A stretch of 64,000 nt of DNA from Candidatus Saccharimonadota bacterium (GTDB lineage: Bacteria; Patescibacteriota; Saccharimonadia; Saccharimonadales; Saccharimonadaceae), in NCBI GenBank assembly GCA_905372095.1, contig CAJPNK010000002.1:62001-126000 (forward strand), written 5' to 3'. Each line of letters opens with the position of its first letter. The stretch's first letter is position 1. This document shows, in pieces, positions 24,231 to 33,641 of this stretch. The notes beneath the pieces were generated by a model. That model was not told the origin of the DNA, did not search any database, and saw nothing but the letters and a program-made list of their open reading frames with translations. Position numbers and translations under genes: made by a program.

Positions 24231-25397
24231 ATGATTCTGGGGATTGATGAGGTTGGGCGCGGGCCGTGGGCGGGGCCGCTGGTGGTTGGCGCGGTGATTC
24301 TGGGCGGCGCCGAGATTGACGGCTTGGACGATAGCAAAAAGCTGACCAAAAAGCGCCGTGAAGCGTTGGACGTGGAAATTCGCGAAAAGGCTGCGGCTTG
24401 GGCGCTGGGCTGGGTGAGCGCCCAGGAATTAGACGATATTGGCATGAGCGAAACGCTGCGGCTGGCGACGCGGCGAGCGGTCGAGCAGATTCAGGCGCAG
24501 TGCCGCCAGCAAAATCTAGCTTTTAGCGAAATCATTATCGATGGCAAGGTGAATTTTCTGCGCGGCACGGCGCTAGAGAAGTTCGCTATGACCATGCCCA
24601 AAGCCGACGGTTTGATTCCGAGCGTGTCGGCGGCGTCGATCGTCGCCAAGGTGGCGCGCGACCAGTTCATGGCCGAGCAGGCAGCGGTTTATCCGGGCTA
24701 TGGCTTTAAGTCGAACGCTGGCTATGGCGTGGCCAAGCATCGGGCGGCGATTGAGCGCCTGGGCGTGACGCCGCTGCACCGGCTGAGTTTCGCGCCGCTG
24801 GCGAAGTATGCTAACAAACCGCGAGAGTCGCCTCAGAAAAAATCAGGCGTTCAATCTATCGAGCCGCCTGTCGGATATCCCCAGAAAAGAATCAGGGGCC
24901 CACGTAAAGTTGCCCTGATTTTTTCTGGGGATACCGCTCCAGACGGCTCTACCTTCTCTACAGCATCACTGAACCTATTAAGCGCAGTTGAGATATCCGA
25001 CACAGACTCTTGTATACACCCAAATAGCATATGTATTAATGAAAAACCAATGACGACCCGGCAAATTGGCGATAAGGGCGAGCGGGCAGCGGCGGATTGG
25101 CTGGCGGCTAACGGCCACGAAATCATCGCGCGGAATTGGCGGACGCGGTACTGCGAAATCGATATCGTCAGCGTGAAAGGCGAGGTGTTGTATTTCACCG
25201 AGGTGAAGTATCGTAAGAACGATGATTTCGGCGATGGACTGGCGGCGATTACCACCAAAAAGCAGCGGCAGATGCGTTTCGCGGCAGAGTTGTTTTTGGC
25301 GGGCAAGCCAGAATGCAGCGGCATGGCGGCCAAGCTGCTAGCCGCCAGTGTGAGCGGCGACCCGCCAGCTGTCCAAGCGGTAGTAGAAGTAAATTAA
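24231..25397 (+). CDS. rnhB: Ribonuclease HII fused to YraN/UPF0102 nuclease-fold protein
   Basis: 388 residues. Residues 1-200 are RNase HII, which cuts RNA in RNA-DNA hybrids: the DEVGRG motif with catalytic Asp6 and Glu7, LDDSKKLT, IIIDGKVNF and VSAASIVAKVARD. Residues about 274-388 are a YraN-like domain with the PD-(D/E)xK pattern (GERAAADWLAANG, CEIDIVS, FTEVKYRKND). These genes are often neighbours in bacteria, and here they are one frame. The about 70-residue linker is atypical and carries nested palindromes (24833-25002). A separate start for YraN is possible: the ATG at 25050 lies shortly after TATTAA, a possible internal -10. The ATG at 24231 is chosen by the RNase motif and the promoter spacing. 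Confidence 0.9.
   Translation: MILGIDEVGRGPWAGPLVVGAVILGGAEIDGLDDSKKLTKKRREALDVEIREKAAAWALGWVSAQELDDIGMSETLRLATRRAVEQIQAQCRQQNLAFSEIIIDGKVNFLRGTALEKFAMTMPKADGLIPSVSAASIVAKVARDQFMAEQAAVYPGYGFKSNAGYGVAKHRAAIERLGVTPLHRLSFAPLAKYANKPRESPQKKSGVQSIEPPVGYPQKRIRGPRKVALIFSGDTAPDGSTFSTASLNLLSAVEISDTDSCIHPNSICINEKPMTTRQIGDKGERAAADWLAANGHEIIARNWRTRYCEIDIVSVKGEVLYFTEVKYRKNDDFGDGLAAITTKKQRQMRFAAELFLAGKPECSGMAAKLLAASVSGDPPAVQAVVEVN
24833..25002. repeat. Nested palindromic element within the rnhB-yraN linker
   Basis: Outer arms TGTCGGATATC (24869-24879) and GATATCCGACA (24992-25002). Inner arms at 24878-24897 and 24913-24931 (CCCCAGAAAA / TTTTCTGGGG, then ATCAGGG / CCCTGAT). A second copy of the left arm, CAGAAAAAATCAGG at 24834-24847, is a perfect complement of the same right arm. 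The whole element is read through in frame. Confidence 0.75.
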
Positions 25398-25403
25398 ACC
25401 AAA

Positions 25404-25518
25404 GAAAATAGCCCGCCGAACTGGCTCAAACCGGAATTGGGTTTTGTATATCAACCCGGGAAACACTTAATGATTAAGTGTCTCAACCAGTGTTGAACCA
25501 ATTCGGCGAGCTATTTTC
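25404..25518. terminator. Terminator of rnhB-yraN and the 25.7-kb unit, with internal insert
   Basis: GAAAATAGCCCGCCGAA and TTCGGCGAGCTATTTTC form the outer stem as at 16852-16906. Here about 70 more bases separate the arms, with their own hairpin ACACTTAAT/ATTAAGTGT (25463-25483). Some 40 bases of the left arm and flank match 16838-16877 exactly. Confidence 0.75.
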
Positions 25519-25528
25519 AGCGGGCTTG

Positions 25529-25816
25529 TTAGCCCTTGTTGGCTGCCTCGGCGGCGGCCTCCTCTTCTCCTATCCCCAGAGGGATAAACATAACACAGAT
25601 TGCTTCGTATCCTGCGAGCGCAGGGCTAAGGAGAAAGAGAAGCTCGGTATCCTGTCCGAGCAAGAACCACACGTATGCGTGGCTGATACCAGCCACGAAT
25701 GTCATCGTCCAGCCAGCAAACCGGACGTTTTCGAATGCTGAGATGATCGCCAATGGGGCGACCAGGGCGGTCGTGATGAGCATCATATTGATGACGGTGG
25801 CAATGACAACAAGCAT
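25529..25816 (-). CDS. Orphan small membrane protein of an insulated unit
   Basis: 95 residues, not recognised. Three hydrophobic segments (about residues 2-28, 35-55 and 60-83) and an acidic C-terminal tail (GEEEAAAEAANKG). The ATG at 25816 is chosen because TAGGAGGAATC precedes it; the in-frame ATG at 25834 would lack a ribosome site. Its promoter, two-tier leader hairpin, the stop codon context (AAGGGCTAACA) and its terminator match those of the gene at 16916-17095, although the two proteins are unrelated (one basic and soluble, one membrane). It sits between convergent rnhB-yraN and pepN. Confidence 0.6.
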   Translation of the reverse strand: MLVVIATVINMMLITTALVAPLAIISAFENVRFAGWTMTFVAGISHAYVWFLLGQDTELLFLLSPALAGYEAICVMFIPLGIGEEEAAAEAANKG

Positions 25817-25835
25817 GATTCCTCCTAGAATCATC

Positions 25836-25882
25836 GCTTAAGGTAAAGGGCGGCCTTCCGCCCTTTTTTGTGAACCTTGAGC
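25836..25882 (-). promoter_or_regulatory. Structured 5' leader of the 25.7-kb gene
   Basis: GCTCAAGG and CCTTAAGC (one mismatch) enclose AAAGGGCGG and CCGCCCTTT. Same two-tier fold and GGGCGGAAGG core as the leader at 17119-17167. Confidence 0.7.
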
Positions 25883-25896
25883 GAAAAGCTATTATG

Positions 25897-25925
25897 AATA
25901 TAGCACATTATCGTATAAATGTCAA
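25897..25925 (-). promoter_or_regulatory. Sigma70-type promoter of the 25.7-kb unit
   Basis: TTGACA, 17 bases, TATATT on the minus strand. Nothing else is seen in 25926-26004. Confidence 0.75.
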
Positions 25926-26004
25926 GCGTTTTAACGAAAAATGTGTCATAATAATTTTACTACCTCTGTAAAAGCCGCAAAATTACTTATCTCAAAAAAC
26001 GAAA

Positions 26005-28512
26005 TTACTTTGTCAGCGCTGCTAGAACTGCCGCTTTGTCACGGTCGATTAGGTCTAGCTTGCCCTCTAAATCTAGTATTCCCATGTCGATGGCGCGGAC
26101 GAGCGACTGGTCGCGGCGCAGCGGCGTGAAAAATTCGCGGTATTCGGCTAGCTGCTGGCGCGTCATCAGCAGCATGGCGGCGTAGCGCGGGAAATAATCG
26201 TGGCTTTTGTCGCTGGCGAAAGTTTGCTCGATCCAACTCCACTGGCTGCGCATCCAGCGCCAGGCGGCTTCGCGGCCGTAGCGATTACGCAGCAGGTCGA
26301 CGAACCAGTGAACGGTGTCTTGGCTGCGGATGATGTCGGTGTTGGTGAGCAGCCCAATTAGGCGCGCCAGCTGCTCGGCGTCGCGTGTCGTGGTGACCCC
26401 CGCGGCGATGTCGCTGCGCAGATCGGCTGATTGCGTGGCTTGGTAGGCTTCGAGTAGCTGGCTGACTATATCTGCCGGCTGATCGCTGTAGCGGACGGCG
26501 GCACCGATGATTGATGGGCGCAGGTCGGCGCTGAGCTTGGCTAGAGGTGTATCCTGGTAGAGCTGGCGCGCGGTGCTGATTGCCGCTGCGTCCTCGCTAT
26601 ATAGCATGCAATCGATGATGGCGGCGCGCAGTTTGCTGTCAGATTCTGGCTCGCCGGGGTGTTTGCTCCAACCTAGGCGTTCAAATTGCGGACGAGCTAG
26701 CTTGCCTGATAGGCGGCGCAGCAGCTTTTCGGCTGCTTCGTCTTGGTCAACGAATTTCTTGAGATCGCTGATGGCTAGCGAGATGATTTCCCAGACGGTC
26801 TGATCGCTTTCGTTTTGGAAGGCGGCTAGCGCTTCGACTAGCGTACTGCTAGCAATTAGACCGCCGCGAGCTAGCAAGATTTGCTCATTGAGGTACTGGG
26901 CTCGTTGTGCTGGCGTTAATATGCCATCGGTGATGGCCTGCAAAATGCGCGCCTGTAGGGCGTCGTCATAGCAAGTGATAAAGTGCGAGGCGTTTTGATA
27001 ATTGAGCAGTAATAGTCCGTCTGGCGCGGGCGAAAGGCGCTGTTCGCGCTCTTTTAGAATTTCGGGTAGGCGCTGGTCGTTGGCGTCGAGCGGAATCGGC
27101 CACAAACGATCAGACGGCTGGTGCGGCCCAGTGAAGAATTGTTCTTGGCGGAGCGTCAACTCGCTATTGTCAAGTGATGCGTAGACCACTGGGTAGCCTG
27201 GCTGTGAAATCCAGGTGTTCATTAGCGCTCCGACGTCTTTGCCGCTAGCTTGGCTTAGACATTCCCAGAGGTCGTCGCCAGTGGTGTTGCTATACTTGAA
27301 GCGGGTGAAATACTGCTTGAGGCCAGCGCGGAACGCTTCATCACCGATCCATAGCTGCATCATTCGCAGCAGCCGGCCGCCTTTGGCGTAGACAATCGCT
27401 CCATCAAACAGCGCGCTAATTTCGGCTGGGCTCGATACGTCGGTTTGAACTGGCTGTACGCCGTCGATGCTATCGCGGCGCAGGGCAGCAACGCCCTCGT
27501 TGTTGGCGAACTCGTCCCATTGCCGCCAATCCGGATGCAGCGCGTCAGTTGCTAGGTATTCCATCAGTGTAGCGAAACTCTCGTTCAGCCACAGGTTATT
27601 CCACCACTTCATAGTCACTAGATTGCCGAACCATTGGTGGCTTAATTCGTGGGCGATAACTGTCGCAATATATTGGCGGGTTGAAACGCTAGCGGTTGCC
27701 GGATCGGCCAGCAGGGCGGTTTCGCGGTAGGTCACCAAACCCCAATTCTCCATAGCGCCGCTAGAAAAATCAGGTAGTGCTACATGGTCAGATTTCGGCA
27801 GCGGGTAAGGCACGCCAAAATACTCGTTGAAAAAGTCAATTGTTTGCGCTGCGTGCTGGAGCGCCCAGTTCAAGCTATCGGCTGACTGCGCTGGCGTGGC
27901 GTAGACGTTGACTTCGACGCCGCTCTTGGCGGCAGTAGTCGCGCGCTGCAAATCGCCAGCGACAAAGGCCGCCAGGTAAGTACTCATGCGCGGTGTTTGC
28001 TCGAAGGTAGTCAGCGTTCCCTCGCTGCTTTCCTGCTGCGAAATGACTGGCATATTACTGAGTACTATCGGTTCATTTGATAATATAGAAATCGCAAATG
28101 TAGCTTTGGCCTCTGGTTCGTCGACGCATGGGAAGGCTTCGCGGGCATGGTGGCTTTCGAATTGAGTGGCGTATAGCTCGCATTTCTGGCTTTGGTGTTG
28201 GTAATAGCAAGGATAAATACCGTGCATGGCGTCGGTTAGTGCTAGTGAGAATTTGATAGTAATTTGCGCTGGACCGTTGTCGGTATTGTCAAATGTCAAA
28301 ATGTCGTTGTCGGTTGATGTCTTGACTGCTTGGCCGTTGGCAGTAGCCTCTTCTATCTGCAGATCCTTGGCGTGCAAGCGAATTGGCTCGGCTGCTAGAT
28401 GTTGGCCGCGGATAGTTGCCGTGCCGCGGATTAAGCGATTGCTCTTTGCTTGACGCAAATCCCATTGGATATCGTAGTGTTCTGGTTGAAATTGAGAAAA
28501 TAATCTGTCCAT
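26005..28512 (-). CDS. pepN: Aminopeptidase N, M1 family zinc metallopeptidase
   Basis: 835 residues. It carries the exopeptidase motif GAMEN (in SSGAMENWGLVTYRE) and the zinc site HELSHQWFGNLVTMKWWNNLWLNESFA, that is HExxH with the third ligand Glu 18 residues later. An ERAP1-like C-terminal helical domain follows. It removes N-terminal amino acids from peptides; with no signal peptide it is probably cytoplasmic and supplies amino acids to an auxotroph. The minus-strand TATAAT ends six bases before the ATG (leaderless). Confidence 0.95.
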   Translation of the reverse strand: MDRLFSQFQPEHYDIQWDLRQAKSNRLIRGTATIRGQHLAAEPIRLHAKDLQIEEATANGQAVKTSTDNDILTFDNTDNGPAQITIKFSLALTDAMHGIYPCYYQHQSQKCELYATQFESHHAREAFPCVDEPEAKATFAISILSNEPIVLSNMPVISQQESSEGTLTTFEQTPRMSTYLAAFVAGDLQRATTAAKSGVEVNVYATPAQSADSLNWALQHAAQTIDFFNEYFGVPYPLPKSDHVALPDFSSGAMENWGLVTYRETALLADPATASVSTRQYIATVIAHELSHQWFGNLVTMKWWNNLWLNESFATLMEYLATDALHPDWRQWDEFANNEGVAALRRDSIDGVQPVQTDVSSPAEISALFDGAIVYAKGGRLLRMMQLWIGDEAFRAGLKQYFTRFKYSNTTGDDLWECLSQASGKDVGALMNTWISQPGYPVVYASLDNSELTLRQEQFFTGPHQPSDRLWPIPLDANDQRLPEILKEREQRLSPAPDGLLLLNYQNASHFITCYDDALQARILQAITDGILTPAQRAQYLNEQILLARGGLIASSTLVEALAAFQNESDQTVWEIISLAISDLKKFVDQDEAAEKLLRRLSGKLARPQFERLGWSKHPGEPESDSKLRAAIIDCMLYSEDAAAISTARQLYQDTPLAKLSADLRPSIIGAAVRYSDQPADIVSQLLEAYQATQSADLRSDIAAGVTTTRDAEQLARLIGLLTNTDIIRSQDTVHWFVDLLRNRYGREAAWRWMRSQWSWIEQTFASDKSHDYFPRYAAMLLMTRQQLAEYREFFTPLRRDQSLVRAIDMGILDLEGKLDLIDRDKAAVLAALTK

Positions 28513-28518
28513 ACGTCC

Positions 28519-28538
28519 ATTATAGCAGGGTGTATAAT
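28519..28538. promoter_or_regulatory. Divergent leaderless -10 boxes (pepN and HNH nuclease)
   Basis: TATAAT on the minus strand (28519-28524) and TATAAT on the plus strand (28533-28538), each six bases from its start codon. The two starts are only 32 bases apart. Confidence 0.65.
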
Positions 28539-28544
28539 ATGCTT

Positions 28545-29249
28545 ATGCAGCGGCGTCGTAGAATGATACTAGCAGCGGTGGTTTTGATAGGTACTCTCGG
28601 GTGGATTGTTGTTAAGGAGTGGCCGAATTTGCCGCTGATGCTGCCAGATTCGCAGCCTCAGCAGTCGGGGTCGAACTCTGGCCCTGGCGAAGTAGCACGC
28701 GAGGCTCTAGCGGCATTGCCAACCAAGGGCCGCGCTCCCAAGACTGGCTACAAACGCTCGCAGTTCGGTGACGGCTGGGCCAAGGCGGGCGGCTGCGATA
28801 CGCGCAATGTTATCTTGCGCCGCGACTTGGCAAACGCTGTCCTGGGAGACGACAACTGCAAAGTACAGGCCGGCGCTCTTAGCGACCCGTACACCGGGCA
28901 GCGAATCGCTTTCAAGCGCGGTGCTAATTCTAGCGGCGCTGTGCAGATTGACCACGTAGTGGCACTGAGCAACGCTTGGCAGACTGGCGCTCAGCAGTTG
29001 TCTAGCGAACAGCGAATCAGTCTGGCTAACGACCCGCTCGAGCTGCTAGCCGTCGACGGACCAGCCAACCAGCAGAAAGGCGATGGCGATGCGGCGACTT
29101 GGCTGCCGTCAAATAAACCGTTTCGCTGTCAGTACATTGCCCGTCAAATTGCCGTCAAGAAGAAATACTCGCTGTGGGTGACACCGCCAGAACGCACGGC
29201 TATGGAGCGGATTTTGGCGAGTTGTCCGGAACAGCGCTTGCCGGCGTGA
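28545..29249 (+). CDS. Membrane-anchored or secreted HNH-family nuclease (DUF1524-like)
   Basis: 234 residues from the ATG at 28545, six bases after TATAAT. A basic N-terminus and hydrophobic helix (about residues 7-24, ILAAVVLIGTLGWIVV) place the rest outside. The catalytic part carries IDHVVALSNAWQTGA, LANDPLELLAVDGPANQQKGD and ATWLPSNKPFRCQYIARQIAVKKKYSLWV, which match the DUF1524/GmrSD-C type of secreted HNH nucleases common in Actinobacteria (the DHV His as general base, Asn/Lys downstream). Three further Cys pair with the outside location. It could digest host nucleic acid for nucleotide uptake; that use is inference. Confidence 0.82.
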   Translation: MQRRRRMILAAVVLIGTLGWIVVKEWPNLPLMLPDSQPQQSGSNSGPGEVAREALAALPTKGRAPKTGYKRSQFGDGWAKAGGCDTRNVILRRDLANAVLGDDNCKVQAGALSDPYTGQRIAFKRGANSSGAVQIDHVVALSNAWQTGAQQLSSEQRISLANDPLELLAVDGPANQQKGDGDAATWLPSNKPFRCQYIARQIAVKKKYSLWVTPPERTAMERILASCPEQRLPA

Positions 29250-29255
29250 TATAAT
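29250..29255 (+). promoter_or_regulatory. -10 box of the queuosine precursor transporter
   Basis: TATAAT, seven bases before the ATG; it overlaps the stop of the nuclease gene. Confidence 0.6.
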
Positions 29256-29262
29256 CTAAAAT

Positions 29263-29931
29263 ATGACAAAGAAACAACATTATTCTCTCTATGATATATT
29301 TGCGGTACTTTTTGTAACGACACTATTGGTTAATAATATTGTCAGCGTTAAAATTGTATCTGTTGGCTGGCTGACTTTTGATGCTGGCACGGTTTTGTTT
29401 CCGCTAGCGTATATCGTGGGTGATATAATCACTGAGGTTTATGGTTATCGCCGGATGCGCCGGCTGATTTATAATGGCGTGGCAGCCTTGACACTGATGA
29501 CGTTGACTTTTTGGGTGGTGCAATTACTGCCGGCAGATAGCAGCTGGACGGGGCAAGCGGCGTTTGAGTCGACGCTGGGTGTGGTTTGGCGGTTGGCTAT
29601 CGGTTCGGTAACGGCGCTGTTTGTTGGCGAGATCATGAATGCTTACGTAATGGGCCGGATGAAGGTTGCTAGCCGCGGCCGCGGTTTGTGGCGGCGGATG
29701 ATTGGCAGCTCGGCGGCGGGCAGCGCGCTAGATACGGTGATCTTCTCGACGATTGCTTTTGCCGGCACTATGCCGACGGCTAGCTTTTGGCAGCTTATTA
29801 TCACGGTGTTTTTGATCAAGATGGCGGTAGAGATTATGGTATCACCGCTGACGATGCGCTTGATTGCCCGCGTGAAAAAGCGTGAAAAGATGGATACGTT
29901 CGAGCAGCCAGCGAAATACTTGGTGAATTAG
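29263..29931 (+). CDS. Queuosine precursor transporter (YhhQ/VUT family)
   Basis: 222 residues with about six transmembrane helices. Family signs are LLVNNIVSVKIV, TFDAGTVLFPLAYIVGDIITEVYGYRRMRR, GEIMNAYVMGRMK and SALDTVIFSTIAFAG. YhhQ-type proteins import queuine or its precursors preQ0/preQ1. Its genes here lie next to tgt and queA (convergent), which supports the assignment. It likely sits in the cytoplasmic membrane. No ribosome site is seen, and a TATAAT lies seven bases from the start. Confidence 0.9.
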   Translation: MTKKQHYSLYDIFAVLFVTTLLVNNIVSVKIVSVGWLTFDAGTVLFPLAYIVGDIITEVYGYRRMRRLIYNGVAALTLMTLTFWVVQLLPADSSWTGQAAFESTLGVVWRLAIGSVTALFVGEIMNAYVMGRMKVASRGRGLWRRMIGSSAAGSALDTVIFSTIAFAGTMPTASFWQLIITVFLIKMAVEIMVSPLTMRLIARVKKREKMDTFEQPAKYLVN

Positions 29932-29977
29932 TTGCTTGGCTCGTCTTGGCGGCGTTAGATTTTGACGCGGTTTTATT

Positions 29978-31252
<1,275 letters not shown>

Positions 31253-32287
31253 CTACTGCGTGATAATTAGCATACTGTCGCCATAACTAAAGAATTTATA
31301 TTTTTCGCAAACGGCGTGCTGATAAGCAGGCTTTAGCTTATCCCAGCCAGCAAAAGCTGCCGTCAACATAAGTACCGTACTTTCAGGCATATGGAAGTTA
31401 GTTAATAGCGCATCGATCGTTTTAAACTTATAGCCGGGATAGATAAAAATATCAGCTTCGCCCGAGATATCGTGTGGCGGCTGGCTCAAAATTTGTTGGT
31501 AGGCATATTCTAGGGTACGCGTGATTGTCGTACCGAGAGCGATAACGCGGCGGTCAGATTGTTTGGCGGACTGGATAGCTGCGACAGTGGCGGTTGGAAT
31601 CGAGAAATATTCTTGATGCATTTTGTGCTGCGCGACATCATCGACGCGAATAGGTAAAAAAGTACCCAGGCCGACATGTAACGTAGCGTACACGATGTTG
31701 ACGCCTTTATCGCGCAATTGTCGCAGTGTGCTTTCGGTCATATTGAGGCTAGCTGTTGGTGCTGCCACCGAGCCTGTCTCGCGAGCGAAAACCGTTTGGT
31801 AGCGTTCAATATCTGCTGCGGTAGCGTCGCGTCCCAGATAGGGTGGTAAAGGTACGGTGCCGTACTCAGCGGCGATATCCAATAAGTTTCGCTCGCTACG
31901 AATTAGCGCAATACCATTGCCGATAACCTTCTCAACCGTTAAAGTGTCATCGCCAATCGTCAGGATATCGCCAGCGATTAACTTTCGCCGATAAATAACC
32001 TTGTGGCGGAACCAGTCGTCGTGTGCGCCGTGCTGTTCGACTAGAACAAGTTCGCGCTCGCCGCCGCTCGGTTTACGGGTGATCAAGCGCGCCTTGATGA
32101 CCTTAGTGTCGTTGATAACTAGTACATCGCCCGCTTGCAAATAGTCGACTACATCAGGATAATGGCGATCGGTAATTGTGCCTGTTTGACGATCAAGTAC
32201 TAGCAAACGCGAAGTGCCGCGTACTGTTGGCGGCGTTGCTGCAATTAGCTCGTCAGGAATATCATAATGAAAATCAGAAAGCTGCAT
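31253..32287 (-). CDS. queA: S-adenosylmethionine:tRNA ribosyltransferase-isomerase
   Basis: 344 residues, normal length. QueA signatures include FHYDIPDELIA near the start, RLLVLDR, VLVINDTKVI, HVGLGTFLPIRVDD, HQEYFSIP and LLTNFHMPESTVLMLTAAFAG. It converts preQ1-tRNA to epoxyqueuosine-tRNA using SAM, the step after Tgt. The final epoxyqueuosine reductase (QueG or QueH) is not in this window. TATACT ends seven bases before the ATG. Confidence 0.95.
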   Translation of the reverse strand: MQLSDFHYDIPDELIAATPPTVRGTSRLLVLDRQTGTITDRHYPDVVDYLQAGDVLVINDTKVIKARLITRKPSGGERELVLVEQHGAHDDWFRHKVIYRRKLIAGDILTIGDDTLTVEKVIGNGIALIRSERNLLDIAAEYGTVPLPPYLGRDATAADIERYQTVFARETGSVAAPTASLNMTESTLRQLRDKGVNIVYATLHVGLGTFLPIRVDDVAQHKMHQEYFSIPTATVAAIQSAKQSDRRVIALGTTITRTLEYAYQQILSQPPHDISGEADIFIYPGYKFKTIDALLTNFHMPESTVLMLTAAFAGWDKLKPAYQHAVCEKYKFFSYGDSMLIITQ

Positions 32288-32294
32288 TATTCTT

Positions 32295-32300
32295 AGTATA
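32295..32300 (-). promoter_or_regulatory. queA -10 box
   Basis: TATACT on the minus strand, seven bases from the ATG. Confidence 0.55.
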
Positions 32301-32329
32301 GCACTGATGTGTTATCGCTAATCCCAGAC

Positions 32330-32359
32330 TTGACTACACGGGGCCTCGCATGTTACATT
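32330..32359 (+). promoter_or_regulatory. nusA promoter
   Basis: TTGACT, 18 bases, TACATT preceded by TGT. The leader is about 60 bases and includes the palindrome CCGGCCGG. Confidence 0.6.
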
Positions 32360-32424
32360 AAATACGTACTCATCCGGCCGGCAGGTCGGTTGTTTTCGTA
32401 TTGGAACTAAAAGAAAGGAATTAT

Positions 32425-33540
32425 ATGGAAGATTTGAATATCAAGCAGTTGACGCTAGCAGTGCGGGCAATTGCTGATGAAAAGGCGTTGCCCGAAGAAA
32501 CTGTACTAAACGTAATCGAACAGGCGATTGCTACTGCCTGGCGCCGCGATAACGGCGAGCGCGAGCAAAATGTGCGCGCTGAACTTAATATCAATGATGG
32601 CACCGCCAAGGTGTTTGTCCAGCGCGAAGTCGTCGAGGATGTCGTCAATCCGGCCACCGAAATTAGCTTAACGGACGCTCGGGCAGAGAAGCCAGATGCT
32701 CAGTTAGGGGATACTATCGAGGAAGCTCATGAAGTTAAGTCCTTTGGCCGGGTGGCCGCCCAGACCGCTAAGCAGGTCGTCATGCAGCGCCTGCGCGAAG
32801 CCGAGCGCGAAGTTGTTCTAGCAGAGTTCGAAGACAAAATCGGCACGGTCGTTACCGGTATGGTGCAGCGTGTCGAGCCGCGCGTGGTGCGTGTCGAGTT
32901 AGGCAAGGCCACTGGTATTATTCCGCAAAGTGAGCAGATTCAAGGCGAGTTTTACAAAATTGGCTCGCGGATCAAAGTATTAATCAAAGACATCGAACGC
33001 GAAGGCCGCGGCCCGCAGCTGATTCTCAGCCGCGGCAGCGAGGACTTTATCGAATATCTCTTCCGCCAAGAAGTGCCCGAGATGGAAACTGGCGCCGTCG
33101 AGATCAAAGGCATCGCCCGCGAAGCTGGCCGCCGCACTAAACTAGCGGTTGCTAGCACGGTGCCAGGCGTTGACCCGGTCGGAACGTTCGTCGGCGGTCA
33201 CGGCGCGCGCGTCAATGCGGTGATGAGCGAAATCGGCGAGCAAGAGAAAATCGATATCGTTACTTATGATGATAATATAGATACGTATATCCGCAATGCT
33301 CTTAGCCCGGCTGAGATTGTTAAAGTCGAGATTGATAAGGACAAAAAGACTGCCAATGTTTACGTTACTGAAGACCAGCAATCAATCGCTATCGGCCGCG
33401 GCGGGCAAAATGTGCGTTTGGCGAGCCGCCTGACTGGCTACGAATTGAACATCGAGACCACAGCGCCGAAATCAGCCGAGAAAAAACCGCGCAAGAACGT
33501 TGAGGAAGACTTGTTTAGCGCTATCGAAAATCAAGATTAG
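32425..33540 (+). CDS. nusA: Transcription termination/antitermination factor NusA
   Basis: 371 residues from the ATG at 32425, which has AAAGGA five bases upstream. The N-terminal domain binds RNA polymerase (about 1-125). The S1 domain follows (GTVVTGMVQRVEPRVVRVELGKATGIIP), then two KH domains (LSRGSEDFIEYLFRQEVPEMETGAVEIKGIAREAGRRTKLAV and VYVTEDQQSIAIGRGGQNVRLASRLTGYELNI). The C-terminal acidic repeats of E. coli NusA are absent, as in Gram-positive-type NusA. It modulates pausing and termination. No rimP precedes it here. Confidence 0.95.
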   Translation: MEDLNIKQLTLAVRAIADEKALPEETVLNVIEQAIATAWRRDNGEREQNVRAELNINDGTAKVFVQREVVEDVVNPATEISLTDARAEKPDAQLGDTIEEAHEVKSFGRVAAQTAKQVVMQRLREAEREVVLAEFEDKIGTVVTGMVQRVEPRVVRVELGKATGIIPQSEQIQGEFYKIGSRIKVLIKDIEREGRGPQLILSRGSEDFIEYLFRQEVPEMETGAVEIKGIAREAGRRTKLAVASTVPGVDPVGTFVGGHGARVNAVMSEIGEQEKIDIVTYDDNIDTYIRNALSPAEIVKVEIDKDKKTANVYVTEDQQSIAIGRGGQNVRLASRLTGYELNIETTAPKSAEKKPRKNVEEDLFSAIENQD

Positions 33541-33562
33541 ACTCCTCGAAGAGTTTAGTGAA

Positions 33563-33589
33563 TTAGCACTCTGCCTTGACGAGTGCTAA
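33563..33589 (+). promoter_or_regulatory. CIRCE operator (HrcA site) of clpC
   Basis: Perfect TTAGCACTC, nine bases, GAGTGCTAA, with the symmetry extending two bases further on each side. The spacer TGCCTTGAC is identical to that of the clpP copy and contains the -35 element. Confidence 0.95.
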
Positions 33590-33604
33590 TTTGTTGTGTA
33601 TAAT
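33576..33604 (+). promoter_or_regulatory. clpC promoter inside CIRCE
   Basis: TTGACG, 17 bases, TATAAT. The -35 lies in the CIRCE spacer, so bound HrcA would block polymerase. Confidence 0.8.
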
Positions 33605-33641
33605 TGGCTGTAATGGGCAATACGCTCAGAACGGAGAACTG

